A stretch of DNA of 64,000 bases from Comamonas testosteroni (GCF_003569915.1 NZ_KZ984456.1:1-64000); one strand, 5' to 3'; shown: positions 7,388 to 16,671, numbered from the stretch's first letter. Notes: generated from the sequence alone by a model not told the origin. Translations and numbers: made by a program.

Positions 7388-8152
7388 ATGAGCTTTCACC
7401 CGCGTTTGGCATGGGCATGTGCTGCTTTGATTTTGATAGCTGGATGTGCAAACAACACCAGCACTAAAGAGGTGTTGGGGTCCAAAGGGGCGGCCCAGGC
7501 CGACCTGGTGCCGCTGGCTTCGCTGGCGCCCGGTGTGAAGCAGGACATGCGCTATGCCACACGGCATAACTTCATGGGCAAGCCCATTGCGGGTTACGAG
7601 GCTGGCGTCTGCTGGCTCAGCCGCACGGCAGCGCAGTCACTGGCAGCGGTGCAAAAAGAGCTGGCCGAGCAGGGCCTGAGCCTCAAGGTCTATGACTGCT
7701 ACCGCCCCCAGACGGCGGTGAACGACTTTGTACGCTGGGGCAAGGACATGGCCGACCAGAAGAACAAGGACATGTACTACCCGCGCGTGCCCAAGAGCGA
7801 GCTGTTCAAGCGCGGCTATATCGCTGAAAAATCCGGCCACAGCCGCGCCAGCACGGTGGACATGACGCTGATGGTGGTGGATGGCAAGCGTGCCAGCAAG
7901 CTGGTGAGGGGACCGCTGGCGGACGGCATCGACGTGGACATGGGCACGCCTTTTGATATGTTTGACGAGCAGTCGCATACCGACAACGCCCAGCAATCGC
8001 CCGATGTGCAGCACAACCGCCGCTGGCTGCGCAGCCTGATGCAGCGCCATGGCTGGAAGAACCTGCCCGAAGAGTGGTGGCACTACACGCTGGTGAATGA
8101 GCCCTATCCCGATCAGTATTTCGATGTGCCTGTAAAGCAGCCCGCGCGATAG
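7388..8152 (+). CDS. D-alanyl-D-alanine dipeptidase, lipoprotein (peptidase M15D, VanX/DdpX-like)
   Basis: 254 residues. A lipoprotein signal ends in the lipobox LIAGC (C20). The M15 zinc site is visible as H151 and D158 in SGHSRASTVDM and H232 in EEWWHY, with the catalytic Glu preceding. R106 in YDCYRPQ is the substrate/transition-state arginine of VanX. The enzyme hydrolyses D-Ala-D-Ala; chromosomal DdpX-type members recycle peptidoglycan dipeptide in the envelope rather than give vancomycin resistance. The start at 7388 has AGGAGG at 7375-7380; the longer frame from 7334 is not supported. The bases encoding the signal contain a copy of the TTTTGATAGCTG repeat motif (7431-7442). Confidence 0.88.
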   Translation: MSFHPRLAWACAALILIAGCANNTSTKEVLGSKGAAQADLVPLASLAPGVKQDMRYATRHNFMGKPIAGYEAGVCWLSRTAAQSLAAVQKELAEQGLSLKVYDCYRPQTAVNDFVRWGKDMADQKNKDMYYPRVPKSELFKRGYIAEKSGHSRASTVDMTLMVVDGKRASKLVRGPLADGIDVDMGTPFDMFDEQSHTDNAQQSPDVQHNRRWLRSLMQRHGWKNLPEEWWHYTLVNEPYPDQYFDVPVKQPAR

Positions 8153-8185
8153 TGACTTGCGCGGCAGGGGGATGTGAGTATTTTG

Positions 8186-8220
8186 TGGGTTGCCCAAATT
8201 TTGAGCAGTTATAATCGCCC
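8186..8220 (+). promoter_or_regulatory. Candidate dusB-fis promoter
   Basis: A perfect -10 hexamer TATAAT at 8210-8215 is followed by a GC-rich discriminator (CGCCCCC). The -35 is poor (GTTGCC or TTGCCC at 8189-8195). A GC-rich discriminator is known for stringently controlled fis promoters. Confidence 0.45.
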
Positions 8221-8282
8221 CCTCTTTTCCTGCTCCCGGTCTGCGTGAGGCCCACTCCTTGCGCCGCCGCTGAAACTCCCCC

Positions 8283-9347
8283 ATGCCCGCCCTGCACATT
8301 GGTCATATTCCATTGGCAAATCGTCTGTTTGTCGCTCCCATGGCGGGTGTGACGGACCGGCCATTTCGCCAATTGTGCAAGGCCTTGGGCGCCGGCTACG
8401 CGGTCAGCGAGATGGTGACCAGCCGCAAGGATCTGTGGAATAGCCTCAAGACCAGCCGCCGTGCCAACCACGAAGGTGAGCCTGGGCCTATTTCGGTACA
8501 GATTGCCGGCACCGAGGGGCCGATGATGGCCGAGGCCGCTGTTTACAACATCGAGCGCGGCGCGCAGATCATCGATATCAATATGGGCTGCCCGGCCAAG
8601 AAGGTCTGCAACAAATGGGCGGGTTCCGCCCTGATGCAGAACGAGCCTCTGGCCGTGGAAATTGCCCGCGCCGTGGTGGAGGCCGCACGCCCCTACAACG
8701 TACCTGTGACGCTGAAAATGCGCACCGGCTGGTGCGATGAGCACAAGAACGCGATTGTGCTGGCCAGGCAGTTTGAGGATGTGGGCATTCAGATGCTCAC
8801 CGTGCATGGCCGCACGCGCGAGCAAGGCTACAAAGGCTTTGCCGAGTACGACACGATTGCAGCCGTCAAGCAGGCCGTGAAAGTGCCGGTGGTGGCCAAT
8901 GGCGATATCAACAGCCCTGAAAAAGCCCGCGATGTGCTGGCCTACACAGGCGCGGACGCCATCATGGTGGGCCGTGCGGCGCAGGGCAGGCCATGGATAT
9001 TTCGTGAGATTGCGCATTTTCTGGCCACGGGCGAGCACATGGCACCACCGCTGGTGGCCGAGCTGCGCCGCCTGCTGCTGGACCATCTGCAGGATCACTA
9101 CAGCCTGTATGGCGAGGGAGTCGGCGTGCGCAGCGCCCGCAAGCATATTGCGTGGTATCTGCGCGCCCTGCCGGGCGGGGAAGAGTTCAGAAAACACATC
9201 AACACCATTGAGGACTGCGCGGTGCAATGGCAGGCCGTTGCCGACTATCTGGATGCCTTGGCGCAACAGATGGACCGGATTCCGGCCGCCACGGCCGCTG
9301 CCCCAGAAGGCAGCGCGCTGGAAGAACCCGCAGGAACGACTGCATGA
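8283..9347 (+). CDS. dusB: tRNA-dihydrouridine synthase B
   Basis: 354 residues. FMN-dependent enzyme reducing uridine in the tRNA D-loop. It has LFVAPMAGVTDRPFRQL at the N-terminus, the NMGCPAKKVCNKWAGSAL segment with the catalytic cysteine (KVCNKWAG), KMRTGW, LTVHGRTREQGYKG, VVANGDI and the FMN phosphate site GADAIMVGRAAQGRPW. The length is typical of the DusB subfamily with a short Ala-rich tail. The stop overlaps the fis start (ATGA at 9344), the conserved dusB-fis operon of gamma- and betaproteobacteria. Confidence 0.95.
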   Translation: MPALHIGHIPLANRLFVAPMAGVTDRPFRQLCKALGAGYAVSEMVTSRKDLWNSLKTSRRANHEGEPGPISVQIAGTEGPMMAEAAVYNIERGAQIIDINMGCPAKKVCNKWAGSALMQNEPLAVEIARAVVEAARPYNVPVTLKMRTGWCDEHKNAIVLARQFEDVGIQMLTVHGRTREQGYKGFAEYDTIAAVKQAVKVPVVANGDINSPEKARDVLAYTGADAIMVGRAAQGRPWIFREIAHFLATGEHMAPPLVAELRRLLLDHLQDHYSLYGEGVGVRSARKHIAWYLRALPGGEEFRKHINTIEDCAVQWQAVADYLDALAQQMDRIPAATAAAPEGSALEEPAGTTA

Positions 9348-9577
9348 GCAACCAGAACCTAGAACAATGCGTTCGCGATAGCCTGGAGGGCTACTTCCGC
9401 GATCTTGAGGGCGAAACACCGGCCAACGTCTATGACATGGTGATCCGTCTTGTTGAAAAGCCGTTGCTGGAAGTGGTCATGAACCACGCTGACAACAACC
9501 AGTCTCGCGCCGCGGAATGGCTGGGCCTGAACCGCAACACCCTGCGCAAGAAACTGGTGGATCACCAGTTGCTCTGA
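9344..9577 (+). CDS. fis: Fis family nucleoid-associated transcriptional regulator
   Basis: 77 residues, the usual beta-proteobacterial Fis size. The C-terminal helix-turn-helix NQSRAAEWLGLNRNTLRKKL is almost identical to the Fis consensus. The N-terminal part (LEGYFRDLEGETPANVYDMV) forms the dimer helices. Fis bends DNA and regulates rRNA and growth-phase genes. The gene is translationally coupled to dusB and lies directly upstream of purH. Confidence 0.95.
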   Translation: MSNQNLEQCVRDSLEGYFRDLEGETPANVYDMVIRLVEKPLLEVVMNHADNNQSRAAEWLGLNRNTLRKKLVDHQLL

Positions 9578-9597
9578 ACGGAATTACTCACGAATCT

Positions 9598-9640
9598 ATA
9601 GCTGCAAGTCTTTAATCAATAAGGACTTGCAGCTTGTTTT
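9598..9640 (+). terminator. Hairpin between fis and purH (terminator-like, extragenic repeat type)
   Basis: GCTGCAAGTC at 9601-9610 pairs perfectly with GACTTGCAGC at 9624-9633, followed by TTGTTTTT. The TATAGCTGC start and the central AATCAATAAGGACT resemble the dispersed element at 28777, 33243 and 52439. Confidence 0.65.
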
Positions 9641-9664
9641 TATCCCAACTTTACATTGACGCCC

Positions 9665-11263
9665 ATGAAAGCTCTGATCTCCGTCTCTGACAAGACCGGC
9701 ATCGTTGAATTTGCGCAAGCCCTGCACGCTCTTGGCGTGCAACTGCTGTCCACTGGTGGCACCGCCAAGCTGCTGGCCGACAAGGGCCTGCCCGTGACCG
9801 AAGTGGCCGAAGTCACCAAGTTCCCCGAAATGCTGGACGGCCGCGTCAAGACCCTGCACCCCATGGTGCACGGCGGCCTGCTGGCCCGCCGCGACTTCCC
9901 CGAGCACATGGCGGCTCTCAAGGAACATGGCATCGAGACCATCGATCTGCTGGTGGTCAACCTCTACCCGTTTGAAGCCACCGTGGCAAAGCCTGGTTGC
10001 ACGCTGGCTGACGCCATCGAGAACATCGACATTGGCGGCCCCGCCATGGTGCGCTCTGCCGCCAAAAACTGGAAAGACGTGGGCGTGGTCACTGCTGCCG
10101 ACCAGTACGACGCTGTGTTGGGCGAACTGAAGGCCACCCATTCCCAAGGTTGCAAGCTCAGCAACAAGCTGCGTTTTGAGCTCTCGGTAGCGGCGTTCAA
10201 CCGCATCAGCCAGTACGACGGTGCCATCAGCAACTACCTGTCGTCGGTGAAGTTTGAAGACGAAAAGCTGAGCGAAGAATACGTGCCCGAGCGCGCTGCC
10301 TTCCCCGGCCAGTTCAACGAGCAGTACCTGAAGGTGCAAGACCTGCGCTACGGCGAGAACAGCCACCAGCAAGCCGCCTGGTACCGCGATCTGGCTCCCG
10401 CAGCCGGCTCGCTGGCCACCGGCGTACAACTGCAAGGCAAGGAACTGAGCTACAACAACATTGCCGACGCCGATGCCGCCTGGGAATGCGTGAAGAGCTT
10501 TGAGGTGCCTGCCTGCGTCATCATCAAGCATGCCAACCCCTGCGGCGTGGCCGTGGGCGCCAACCCCTTTGAGGCTTATTCCAAGGCCTTCCAGACCGAC
10601 CCCACCAGCGCGTTCGGCGGCATCATCGCCTTCAACCGCCCTGTGGACAAGGCTGCTGCCGAAGCTGTTTCCAAGCAGTTCGTTGAAGTGCTGATGGCTC
10701 CTGAGTTCAGCGCCGAAGCGCTGGAAATCTTCAAGGCCAAGGTCAATGTGCGCCTGATGAAGATTGCACTGCCCGCCAACTACGGCAGCGTGCGCAATGC
10801 GCTGGAAACTAAGCGCGTGGGCTCGGGCCTGCTGCTGCAATCGGCCGACAACCATGAACTGAAGCTCGAAGAGCTGAAGGTCGTGACCGTCAAGCAACCG
10901 ACGCAAGAAGAACTGCAAGACCTGCTGTTTGCCTGGAAGGTCGCCAAGTTCGTCAAGTCCAACGCCATCGTGTTCTGCAAGAACGGCATGACCATGGGCG
11001 TGGGCGCTGGCCAGATGTCGCGTCTGGACTCGGCTCGCATCGCCTCGATCAAGGCTGAAGCGGCCAAGCTGAGCCTGAAGAACACGGTCGTGGCGTCGGA
11101 CGCTTTCTTCCCGTTCCGCGATGGTCTGGATGTGGTGGTGGATGCTGGCGCGACTTGCGTGGCACAGCCTGGCGGTTCCATGCGTGACCAGGAAGTGATT
11201 GATGCGGCGAACGAGCGTGGCGTGGCCATGGTCTTCACCGGCGTGCGCCACTTCCGCCACTGA
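9665..11263 (+). CDS. purH: Bifunctional AICAR transformylase / IMP cyclohydrolase
   Basis: 532 residues, full length. It catalyses the last two steps of IMP synthesis. The N-terminal MGS-like cyclohydrolase domain begins [11 protein letters not shown] and has the STGGTAKLL loop and [13 protein letters not shown]. The C-terminal transformylase domain carries the catalytic lysine-histidine in [13 protein letters not shown], then [13 protein letters not shown] and [12 protein letters not shown], ending GVRHFRH. An ATG three codons earlier (9656) is possible, but 9665 gives the conserved MKALISVSD start. The fis-purH order is common in Burkholderiales. Confidence 0.96.
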   Translation: MKALISVSDKTGIVEFAQALHALGVQLLSTGGTAKLLADKGLPVTEVAEVTKFPEMLDGRVKTLHPMVHGGLLARRDFPEHMAALKEHGIETIDLLVVNLYPFEATVAKPGCTLADAIENIDIGGPAMVRSAAKNWKDVGVVTAADQYDAVLGELKATHSQGCKLSNKLRFELSVAAFNRISQYDGAISNYLSSVKFEDEKLSEEYVPERAAFPGQFNEQYLKVQDLRYGENSHQQAAWYRDLAPAAGSLATGVQLQGKELSYNNIADADAAWECVKSFEVPACVIIKHANPCGVAVGANPFEAYSKAFQTDPTSAFGGIIAFNRPVDKAAAEAVSKQFVEVLMAPEFSAEALEIFKAKVNVRLMKIALPANYGSVRNALETKRVGSGLLLQSADNHELKLEELKVVTVKQPTQEELQDLLFAWKVAKFVKSNAIVFCKNGMTMGVGAGQMSRLDSARIASIKAEAAKLSLKNTVVASDAFFPFRDGLDVVVDAGATCVAQPGGSMRDQEVIDAANERGVAMVFTGVRHFRH

Positions 11264-11271
11264 TCTTGGCT

Positions 11272-11405
11272 GCGGTAAATACAGGTCTTCATACTTCGTT
11301 GCCACGCAGGCCGCGCGCAGTCTCGCCGTAGCGCTGCTACTGTCTTCGACTGCGACGCCTCGTCTGAACCGCGAATCTAAAGATTCGCTGACCTGTCTTT
11401 ACCGC
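11272..11405. repeat. Long inverted repeat enclosing smaller hairpins
   Basis: GCGGTAAATACAGGTC at 11272-11287 matches the inverse of GACCTGTCTTTACCGC at 11390-11405 in 15 of 16 positions. Inside lie two more hairpins: GTAGC-GCT-GCTAC at about 11328-11340 and GCGAATC-TAAA-GATTCGC at 11371-11388. The block fills the gap between purH and the cytochrome gene and contains no conserved gene. Confidence 0.6.
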
Positions 11406-11462
11406 TGAAGACATCTATCTTCGGCTCGCCTTTGCGGGCCGATCTGCATTTTCGAATGAGCT

Positions 11463-11906
11463 ATGACTGATCCTATCGATGACGAAGAAAACTACCCGCC
11501 CCGTCCGCGCTGGATTGGCTGGCTGATCGGGCTGGTCATGGCGGCTAGCGCGCTGGGGGTGGCCAATATTGGCTGGCGCATCATGCGGGTCAGCACGGCA
11601 GAAAAAGCGGCGGATGCGCTGGTGGCGGCCCAGCCTGATCTGGCGCAGGCTCGCAAGCTGACCGAAGGGGCAGACTGCATGCGCTGCCATGGTCTGGAGC
11701 GCAAATTTGTGGGCCCGGGCTTTAACGAGATTGCGCAGAAGTACGCGGCTCAGGCCGATGCGCAAAGCTATCTGGCGGGCAAGATTCGCAGCGGTAGCGT
11801 GGGCGTGTGGGGCAGTGTGATCATGCCGCGCCACCCGCAGGTCAGTGAAGAAGATGCGCTGCAGATGGCGCGCTGGGTGATGTCGGCGCAGCCTTTGAGC
11901 AAATAG
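11463..11906 (+). CDS. Membrane-anchored class I c-type cytochrome
   Basis: 147 residues. An N-terminal cytoplasmic stretch with prolines is followed by one membrane helix (WIGWLIGLVMAASALGVANI, residues 17-36) that acts as an uncleaved anchor. The heme motif is C72-M-R-C75-H76 and the distal ligand is M121 in VIMPRHP, giving a small periplasmic monoheme domain of the cytochrome c551/c5 size. It probably shuttles electrons to a terminal oxidase or other oxidoreductase. No partner gene adjoins it, so the specific donor and acceptor are unknown. Confidence 0.85.
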   Translation: MTDPIDDEENYPPRPRWIGWLIGLVMAASALGVANIGWRIMRVSTAEKAADALVAAQPDLAQARKLTEGADCMRCHGLERKFVGPGFNEIAQKYAAQADAQSYLAGKIRSGSVGVWGSVIMPRHPQVSEEDALQMARWVMSAQPLSK

Positions 11907-11932
11907 ACAAACAGGTTGCAGAGGTGATACCC

Positions 11933-11965
11933 AAAGGCTGAAGGCGCAATGCTTTCAGCCTTTTC
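11933..11965 (+). terminator. Intrinsic terminator after the cytochrome gene
   Basis: AAGGCTGAA pairs with TTCAGCCTT across a 10-base loop and is followed by TTCTCTTT. Confidence 0.7.
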
Positions 11966-12012
11966 TCTTTCGGCCTACGGCGCAGGCCAGGCTTGCATTT
12001 CATAATCCGCGC

Positions 12013-12696
12013 ATGACCGAACCCGTGACCGCATCGCGCAGCAAGCCATCGTTTCCCCATGCCCCAGGTGCCCGCAAGCAGCGCGGCTTTGTCTTCTGGG
12101 CGGTCTGGGTGCTGATTGCGTCGTATGCGGTCTACCCCACGGCCAACTGGCTGGCCAGTCTGCGCGATCACCGCTATGACTTCATCACGCCCTGGGACGC
12201 GATGATTCCGCTGGTGCCGGAATTCATCTTTGTCTATTTTTCCTTTTTCCCCTTCCTGGCCCTGCCGTTCTGGCTGGTGGGCCAGCCCGATATTTCAGCG
12301 CTGGGCAAGCGCCAGATTGCGGGCACGCTGATCTGCGGTGTGATCTTTGTGCTGTTTCCCGGCAATCTGGCCTTTGACCGCGTGATTCCCGAGACCGAGC
12401 CCTACCGCAGCATTTTTTCCGCCATGTTCTTTGTGGACAAGCCGCACAATCTGCTGCCTTCGCTGCACATCGTCTATACAGCGCTGACGGGTACGGCCAT
12501 CTGCAAGGCCCAGTGGCCCAGAGGGCGCTGGTGGCTGTGTCTGCTGATCGTGGTCTGGAGCGTGGCGATTTGCGCTTCCACCATGCTGGTGCACCAGCAC
12601 CATATTCTGGATGTGGTGACCGCGCTGATGCTGGTGGCGCTACTCTGGGTGGTGATTCGCCCGGCCAATGTGCCGCCAGAGCCTTCAAGAATCTGA
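12013..12696 (+). CDS. PAP2-superfamily membrane phosphatase/phosphotransferase
   Basis: 227 residues with about five to six membrane helices. The PAP2 motif set is present in the inositolphosphotransferase-like form: NLLPSLHIVYTAL (central histidine) and STMLVHQHHILDVVTAL (third motif with His and Asp). Such enzymes dephosphorylate phosphatidic acid, undecaprenyl pyrophosphate or related lipids at the inner membrane. The exact substrate cannot be read from sequence. The gene stands alone between terminators. Confidence 0.8.
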   Translation: MTEPVTASRSKPSFPHAPGARKQRGFVFWAVWVLIASYAVYPTANWLASLRDHRYDFITPWDAMIPLVPEFIFVYFSFFPFLALPFWLVGQPDISALGKRQIAGTLICGVIFVLFPGNLAFDRVIPETEPYRSIFSAMFFVDKPHNLLPSLHIVYTALTGTAICKAQWPRGRWWLCLLIVVWSVAICASTMLVHQHHILDVVTALMLVALLWVVIRPANVPPEPSRI

Positions 12697-12783
12697 AATC
12701 CGGCTTCCCCCTGCTGCCTTTGAATCCTGCTTGAGTGAGTGATTGCTTGCAGGATTACGCTGCGCTTTCAGCGAGCTGCGCAG

Positions 12784-12817
12784 GCATCGTGAGCAGCGAT
12801 GCTGGCTAGTCTTTTTT
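12784..12817 (+). terminator. Possible terminator before the permease gene
   Basis: GCATCG at 12784-12789 pairs with CGATGC at 12797-12802, and a TTTTTT run follows after ten bases. Apart from this and a small CTGCAG-rich palindrome, 12697-12980 shows no gene. Confidence 0.35.
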
Positions 12818-12980
12818 GCGCAGGGTCTGCAGGCTGCCCTGCAGAAAACATGCACCTCAGGCGGTGATGCCGCAGGGAAGCTGCACGCTCAGGCTCGAAT
12901 ATCTAGGATGCCATTTTGATGACCAAACAGGGCCGGGCTGCATGCCACAAGCGTGCGCCAGAGAGGCTCTGGAGATTTGC

Positions 12981-14465
12981 ATGCAGTGGCTGAAAACCAA
13001 AACCATTGAACAGGCCATGGCCGACTCCGACGAGCCGGGGCGCCAGCTCAAGCGTACGCTGGGCGTTTTCGATCTGATGATTCTGGGCGTGGCAGTGGCC
13101 GTCGGCGCCGGTATCTTTTCCGTAGGTGCGCGGGCCGCAGGCAGCTTTGCCGGGCCTGCGGTGATCTTCTCCTTCATTCTGGCCGCAGCGACCTGCGCGC
13201 TGGCCACCATGTGCTATGCGGAGTTCGCGTCCAGCGTGCCTGTCACCGGCAGTGCCTACACCTATACCTATCTGACGCTGGGCGAGGGCGTGGCCTGGAT
13301 CATTGGCTGGAATCTGCTGCTGGAGATGATCTCGGCCGGGGCCGTGATCGCCAAGTACTGGGGCATTTATCTGTCCACCATCTTTGCCACGGCGGGTGTG
13401 CATGTGCCCAGCACCGTGCATCTGGGCGGCGTGGCCATGGAGTGGGGACCGTTTGTCATCGTGACCATCTTCACGGCGCTGCTGATGCTGGGCACCAAGG
13501 TCTCGGCCAAGGTCAACAATGTGTTCACGCTGATCAAGATCGCCATCACGCTGTTTGTGATCGTCGTAGGCTTTAGCTATATCGATGTGAAGAACTATGC
13601 GCCGTTTGTGCCGCCCGCACAGCCGCCGGTGGCGGGCCATGGCGTGACGGCTGATATCTGGGGTCAGCCCATGCTGGCCTGGCTGTTTGGTGCGCAGCCC
13701 AGCCAGTACGGCTGGCTGGGCGTGATCTCGGGAGCCTCGCTGGTGTTCTTTGCCTTTATCGGTTTTGACGTGGTCGCCACCTCGGCCGAGGAAGTCAAAG
13801 ACCCGCAAAAGACGCTGCCGCGCGGCATCTTTGGCGGCCTGCTTATGGTCACCGTGCTCTATATTCTGGTCACGCTGGCGCTGACCGGCATGGTGCCCTA
13901 TACCGAGCTGGCCAAGGCTGAGAATCCGTCGCTGGCCACCGCTTTCGTCAATGTCGGTGCTACCTGGGCTGCACAAGTCATTGCCGTGGGCGTGCTCATG
14001 GGGTTGACCACCGTGGTGATGGTGCTGCTGATGGGATCGGCCCGCATTCTGCTGGCCTTGTGCCGCGACGGCCTGCTGCCGCGCAGCTGGAGCGTGACCT
14101 CGGCCACGCGCAAGACGCCGGTGCGCCTGCAACTGCTGGTGGGCGTGATCATTGCCGTGTTGGCGGGCTTTACCCAGGTGGAGATGCTTGAAGAGATGAT
14201 CAACATCGGCACGCTGTCGGCCTTTGTGCTGGTCAGCATCGGCATTCTGGTGCTGCGCAAAAAACGCCCCGATCTGCCGCGCGGTTACCGCGTGCCACTG
14301 GTGCCTCTGGTGCCCTTGCTGTCGGCACTGCTGTGCACCTATCTGGCGCTGAACCTGACCACACTGACCTGGGCGCGCTTTCTGGGCTGGATGGCAATCG
14401 GGGCCTGCATCTACATTGCCTACGGCATGCGCCACTCGAAGCTGGCACATCCTGAAAATGCCTGA
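12981..14465 (+). CDS. APC-superfamily amino acid permease (CAT/YhdG-like)
   Basis: 494 residues, about 12-14 membrane helices. The N-terminus reads LKRTLGVFDLMILGVAVAVGAGIFSVG, the first helix of cationic amino acid transporter-like permeases with the unwound GAGIF motif. FFAFIGFDVVATSAEEVKDPQKTLPRGI (shown by its parts GFDVVATSAEEVKDPQKTLP) is the conserved APC loop. It likely imports an amino acid with protons; the substrate is not determined. The start at 12981 gives the family N-terminus; the open frame extends upstream to 12816 without homology. Confidence 0.88.
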   Translation: MQWLKTKTIEQAMADSDEPGRQLKRTLGVFDLMILGVAVAVGAGIFSVGARAAGSFAGPAVIFSFILAAATCALATMCYAEFASSVPVTGSAYTYTYLTLGEGVAWIIGWNLLLEMISAGAVIAKYWGIYLSTIFATAGVHVPSTVHLGGVAMEWGPFVIVTIFTALLMLGTKVSAKVNNVFTLIKIAITLFVIVVGFSYIDVKNYAPFVPPAQPPVAGHGVTADIWGQPMLAWLFGAQPSQYGWLGVISGASLVFFAFIGFDVVATSAEEVKDPQKTLPRGIFGGLLMVTVLYILVTLALTGMVPYTELAKAENPSLATAFVNVGATWAAQVIAVGVLMGLTTVVMVLLMGSARILLALCRDGLLPRSWSVTSATRKTPVRLQLLVGVIIAVLAGFTQVEMLEEMINIGTLSAFVLVSIGILVLRKKRPDLPRGYRVPLVPLVPLLSALLCTYLALNLTTLTWARFLGWMAIGACIYIAYGMRHSKLAHPENA

Positions 14466-14477
14466 TCCAGCTTCGCA

Positions 14478-14516
14478 TTCATAGAGTTTGAGTGTTTTAG
14501 TACTCAAGTCTATGAA
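14478..14516. repeat. Imperfect hairpin downstream of the permease
   Basis: TTCATAGAGTTTGAGT at 14478-14493 pairs with ACTCAAGTCTATGAA at 14502-14516 with one bulge. It is followed by an inverse TTTTGATAGC repeat core (14531-14543). Confidence 0.5.
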
Positions 14517-14543
14517 TATCATGGACTGATTGCTATCAAAATA

Positions 14544-14577
14544 AAAGCCCTGCGACAAATATGCCGCAGGGCTTTTT
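14544..14577 (+). terminator. Intrinsic terminator
   Basis: AAAGCCCTGCG pairs with CGCAGGGCTTT and continues into a T run at 14573-14577. Confidence 0.75.
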
Positions 14578-14597
14578 CATTGGGTAGAGTGGAGGTC

Positions 14598-15200
14598 ATG
14601 ACAACCGAACCCGCTGAAGACGGCCAGCACCGCTGCCGCTGGTGCCTGGCAACGCCGCTGTATGTGAACTACCACGACCTTGAATGGGGCTTTCCGGTAG
14701 GCAGCGACCAGCGCCTGTTTGAAAAGCTCTGTCTGGAAGGCTTTCAGTCCGGCCTGAGCTGGCTGACCATTCTGAACAAGCGCGAGAATTTTCGCGCTGC
14801 ATTTGTGGGCTTTGACTTCCATAAAGTCGCCCGGTTTGATGAGGCCGATGTGCAGCGCCTGCTGCAGGACGCAGGCATTGTTCGCCATCGCGGCAAGATC
14901 GAAGCCGTGATCAACAATGCGCAGCGCGCTATCGAAATGGTAGAGGTTGAAGGCTCTCTGGCAGCGTTCTTCTGGCGCTACCAGCCTGCCAAGCCATCGA
15001 CAGGCACGGAGATTCAGGCGCAGACGGCGGAATCTCTGGCCCTGTCCAAAGAGCTGAAAAAGCGCGGCTGGAAGTTTGTTGGCCCCACCACCATGTATGC
15101 GCTGATGCAGGCCATGGGTATGGTCAACGATCACGCGCCGGGCTGCGTGACGCGTGCTGCGGTGGACAAGGCGCGCAAGGCTTTCAAGCTGCCGAAATGA
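14598..15200 (+). CDS. tag: DNA-3-methyladenine glycosylase I
   Basis: 200 residues. It excises 3-methyladenine from alkylated DNA. It aligns closely with E. coli Tag as I know it: C-x2-C near the N-terminus (CRWC), NYHDLEWGFPV, EGFQSGLSWLTILNKRENFRAAF (key part GLSWLTILNKREN), DAGIVRHRGKIEA, KKRGWKFVGPTTMYALMQA and the zinc ligands in NDHAPGC. The start at 14598 has GGAGG at 14591-14595. It is a single-gene unit between two terminators. Confidence 0.94.
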   Translation: MTTEPAEDGQHRCRWCLATPLYVNYHDLEWGFPVGSDQRLFEKLCLEGFQSGLSWLTILNKRENFRAAFVGFDFHKVARFDEADVQRLLQDAGIVRHRGKIEAVINNAQRAIEMVEVEGSLAAFFWRYQPAKPSTGTEIQAQTAESLALSKELKKRGWKFVGPTTMYALMQAMGMVNDHAPGCVTRAAVDKARKAFKLPK

Positions 15201-15203
15201 ACA

Positions 15204-15230
15204 AAGCCCCGCTCGTTTGACACGGGGCTT
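15204..15230. terminator. Terminator after tag
   Basis: AAGCCCCG at 15204-15211 pairs with CGGGGCTT at 15223-15230. There is no long T run. Confidence 0.55.
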
Positions 15231-15277
15231 CGAAATACATGAATCGTCGAATGGGGCGCGCTGCATGTCAGGGACAT

Positions 15278-15362
15278 CGAGCAAGGGCCGCCCCGCAGCG
15301 AGGATGTCGTCCCCCTCCCGCGTAGCGAGAGAGGGGGAAGCCGCGTAGCGGCTCAGGGGGAG
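15278..15362 (-). repeat. Dispersed extragenic palindromic element, copy 2 (inverse)
   Basis: The inverse strand reads CTCCCCCTGAGCCGCTACGC, then a CCCCCTCTCTCGCTACGCGG block and a GGCCCTTGCTCG tail. Its CCCCCTGAG end abuts the hemL stop, so it is downstream of hemL on the hemL strand. Confidence 0.75.
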
Positions 15363-15366
15363 GTCT

Positions 15367-16671
15367 TCAAAGTAATTTGAAGACTTCGCGCGCCGCCTCA
15401 ATCGTGCGGTCGATATCTTCCTCAGTGTGAGCGGCGCTCACAAAGCCTGCTTCATACAGCGCAGGCGCAAAGTAGTGACCGCGGTCCAGCATGCCGTGAT
15501 AGAACTTGTTGAACACCTTGCCATCGGTCTTCATGACTTCGGCATAGGTCTTGGGCAGCTCGGGCAGGAAATAGAAGCCAAACAGGCCGCCTTGCCAGTC
15601 CACACTGAAAGGAATGCCTGCGGCTTTGGCTTCGGACTTCAGGCCTTGCATCAGGTGGCCGGTCTTCAGGTGCAGATCGGCGTGGAAGCCGGTGCGGCTG
15701 ATCAGCTCCAGCGTCTTCAGGCCGCAGGCCGTGGCAATCGGGTTGCCCGATAGCGTACCGGCCTGGTAGACCGGGCCCAGCGGCGAGAGCTTTTCCATGA
15801 TCTCGCGGCGCGCGCCAAAGGCGGCCATCGGCATGCCGCCGCCAATGACCTTGCCCATTACCGTGATGTCAGGCTTGAAGCCTTCAATCTCCTTGGCATA
15901 CAGGCTTTGAGCACCGCCCAAAGCCACGCGGAAACCGGTCATGACTTCATCGTAGATCAGCAGCGCGCCATGTTCTTTGGTCAGTTCGCTGATACGACGC
16001 GTGAAATCCACCGAAGCACGCACAAAGTTCATATTGCCGGCAATCGGCTCCATGATCACGCAGGCGATCTCGCTGCCCATCTTGGCAAACGCTTCTTCCA
16101 GCTGGGCTACGTCGTTGTATTCAAGAACGATGGTGTCCTTGGCCACATCGGCAGGCACGCCCGCTGACGACGATGCGCCAAAGGTGGCCAGACCGGAGCC
16201 CGCCTTGACCAGCAACGCATCCGCATGGCCGTGGTAGCAGCCGTTGAACTTGATGATCTTGTTGCGGCCCGTGTAGCCGCGCGCCAGGCGCAGCGCGCTC
16301 ATGCCCGCTTCGGTGCCGGAGCTGACCATGCGCACCATGTCCATGCTGGGCATGAGTTCACGGATTTTTTCGGCCAGCACGACTTCGCGTTCGGTAGGTG
16401 CTCCGTAGCTGAAGCCTTCGAGCACGGCCGCCTGCACGGCTTGCACCACTTCGGGGTGGCCGTGGCCCAGAATCATCGGGCCCCAACTGCCGATGTAGTC
16501 GGTGAACTGCTGCTCGTTCTGGTCCCAGAAATAGGGGCCCTGGGCGCGCTGCACAAAGCGGGGAGTGCCGCCCACAGCGGCAAAAGCGCGCACGGGCGAG
16601 TTCACGCCGCCAGGGATCACGGCCTTGGCGCGTTCAAACAATGCAATATTCAAGTCAGTGTTTTGTGTCAT
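15367..16671 (-). CDS. hemL: Glutamate-1-semialdehyde 2,1-aminomutase
   Basis: 434 residues. It converts glutamate-1-semialdehyde to 5-aminolevulinate for heme synthesis in the C5 pathway. The N-terminus reads [16 protein letters not shown]. The segment [38 protein letters not shown] and the PLP lysine in [17 protein letters not shown] are all present, as are [11 protein letters not shown] and the usual C-terminus. The start overlaps the end of the thiD-like gene by 17 bases, so the two are co-transcribed. Confidence 0.95.
   Translation of the reverse strand: MTQNTDLNIALFERAKAVIPGGVNSPVRAFAAVGGTPRFVQRAQGPYFWDQNEQQFTDYIGSWGPMILGHGHPEVVQAVQAAVLEGFSYGAPTEREVVLAEKIRELMPSMDMVRMVSSGTEAGMSALRLARGYTGRNKIIKFNGCYHGHADALLVKAGSGLATFGASSSAGVPADVAKDTIVLEYNDVAQLEEAFAKMGSEIACVIMEPIAGNMNFVRASVDFTRRISELTKEHGALLIYDEVMTGFRVALGGAQSLYAKEIEGFKPDITVMGKVIGGGMPMAAFGARREIMEKLSPLGPVYQAGTLSGNPIATACGLKTLELISRTGFHADLHLKTGHLMQGLKSEAKAAGIPFSVDWQGGLFGFYFLPELPKTYAEVMKTDGKVFNKFYHGMLDRGHYFAPALYEAGFVSAAHTEEDIDRTIEAAREVFKLL

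Noticed and set aside
9596-11305. 569-codon minus-strand open frame opposite purH
   Set aside because: purH is unmistakable; the antisense product has no recognisable domain and covers purH plus its flanks.
12903-14558. 551-codon minus-strand open frame opposite the amino acid permease
   Set aside because: The permease on the plus strand has clear family motifs and membrane helices; the antisense frame is His/Gln/Arg-rich low-complexity translation caused by high GC third positions.
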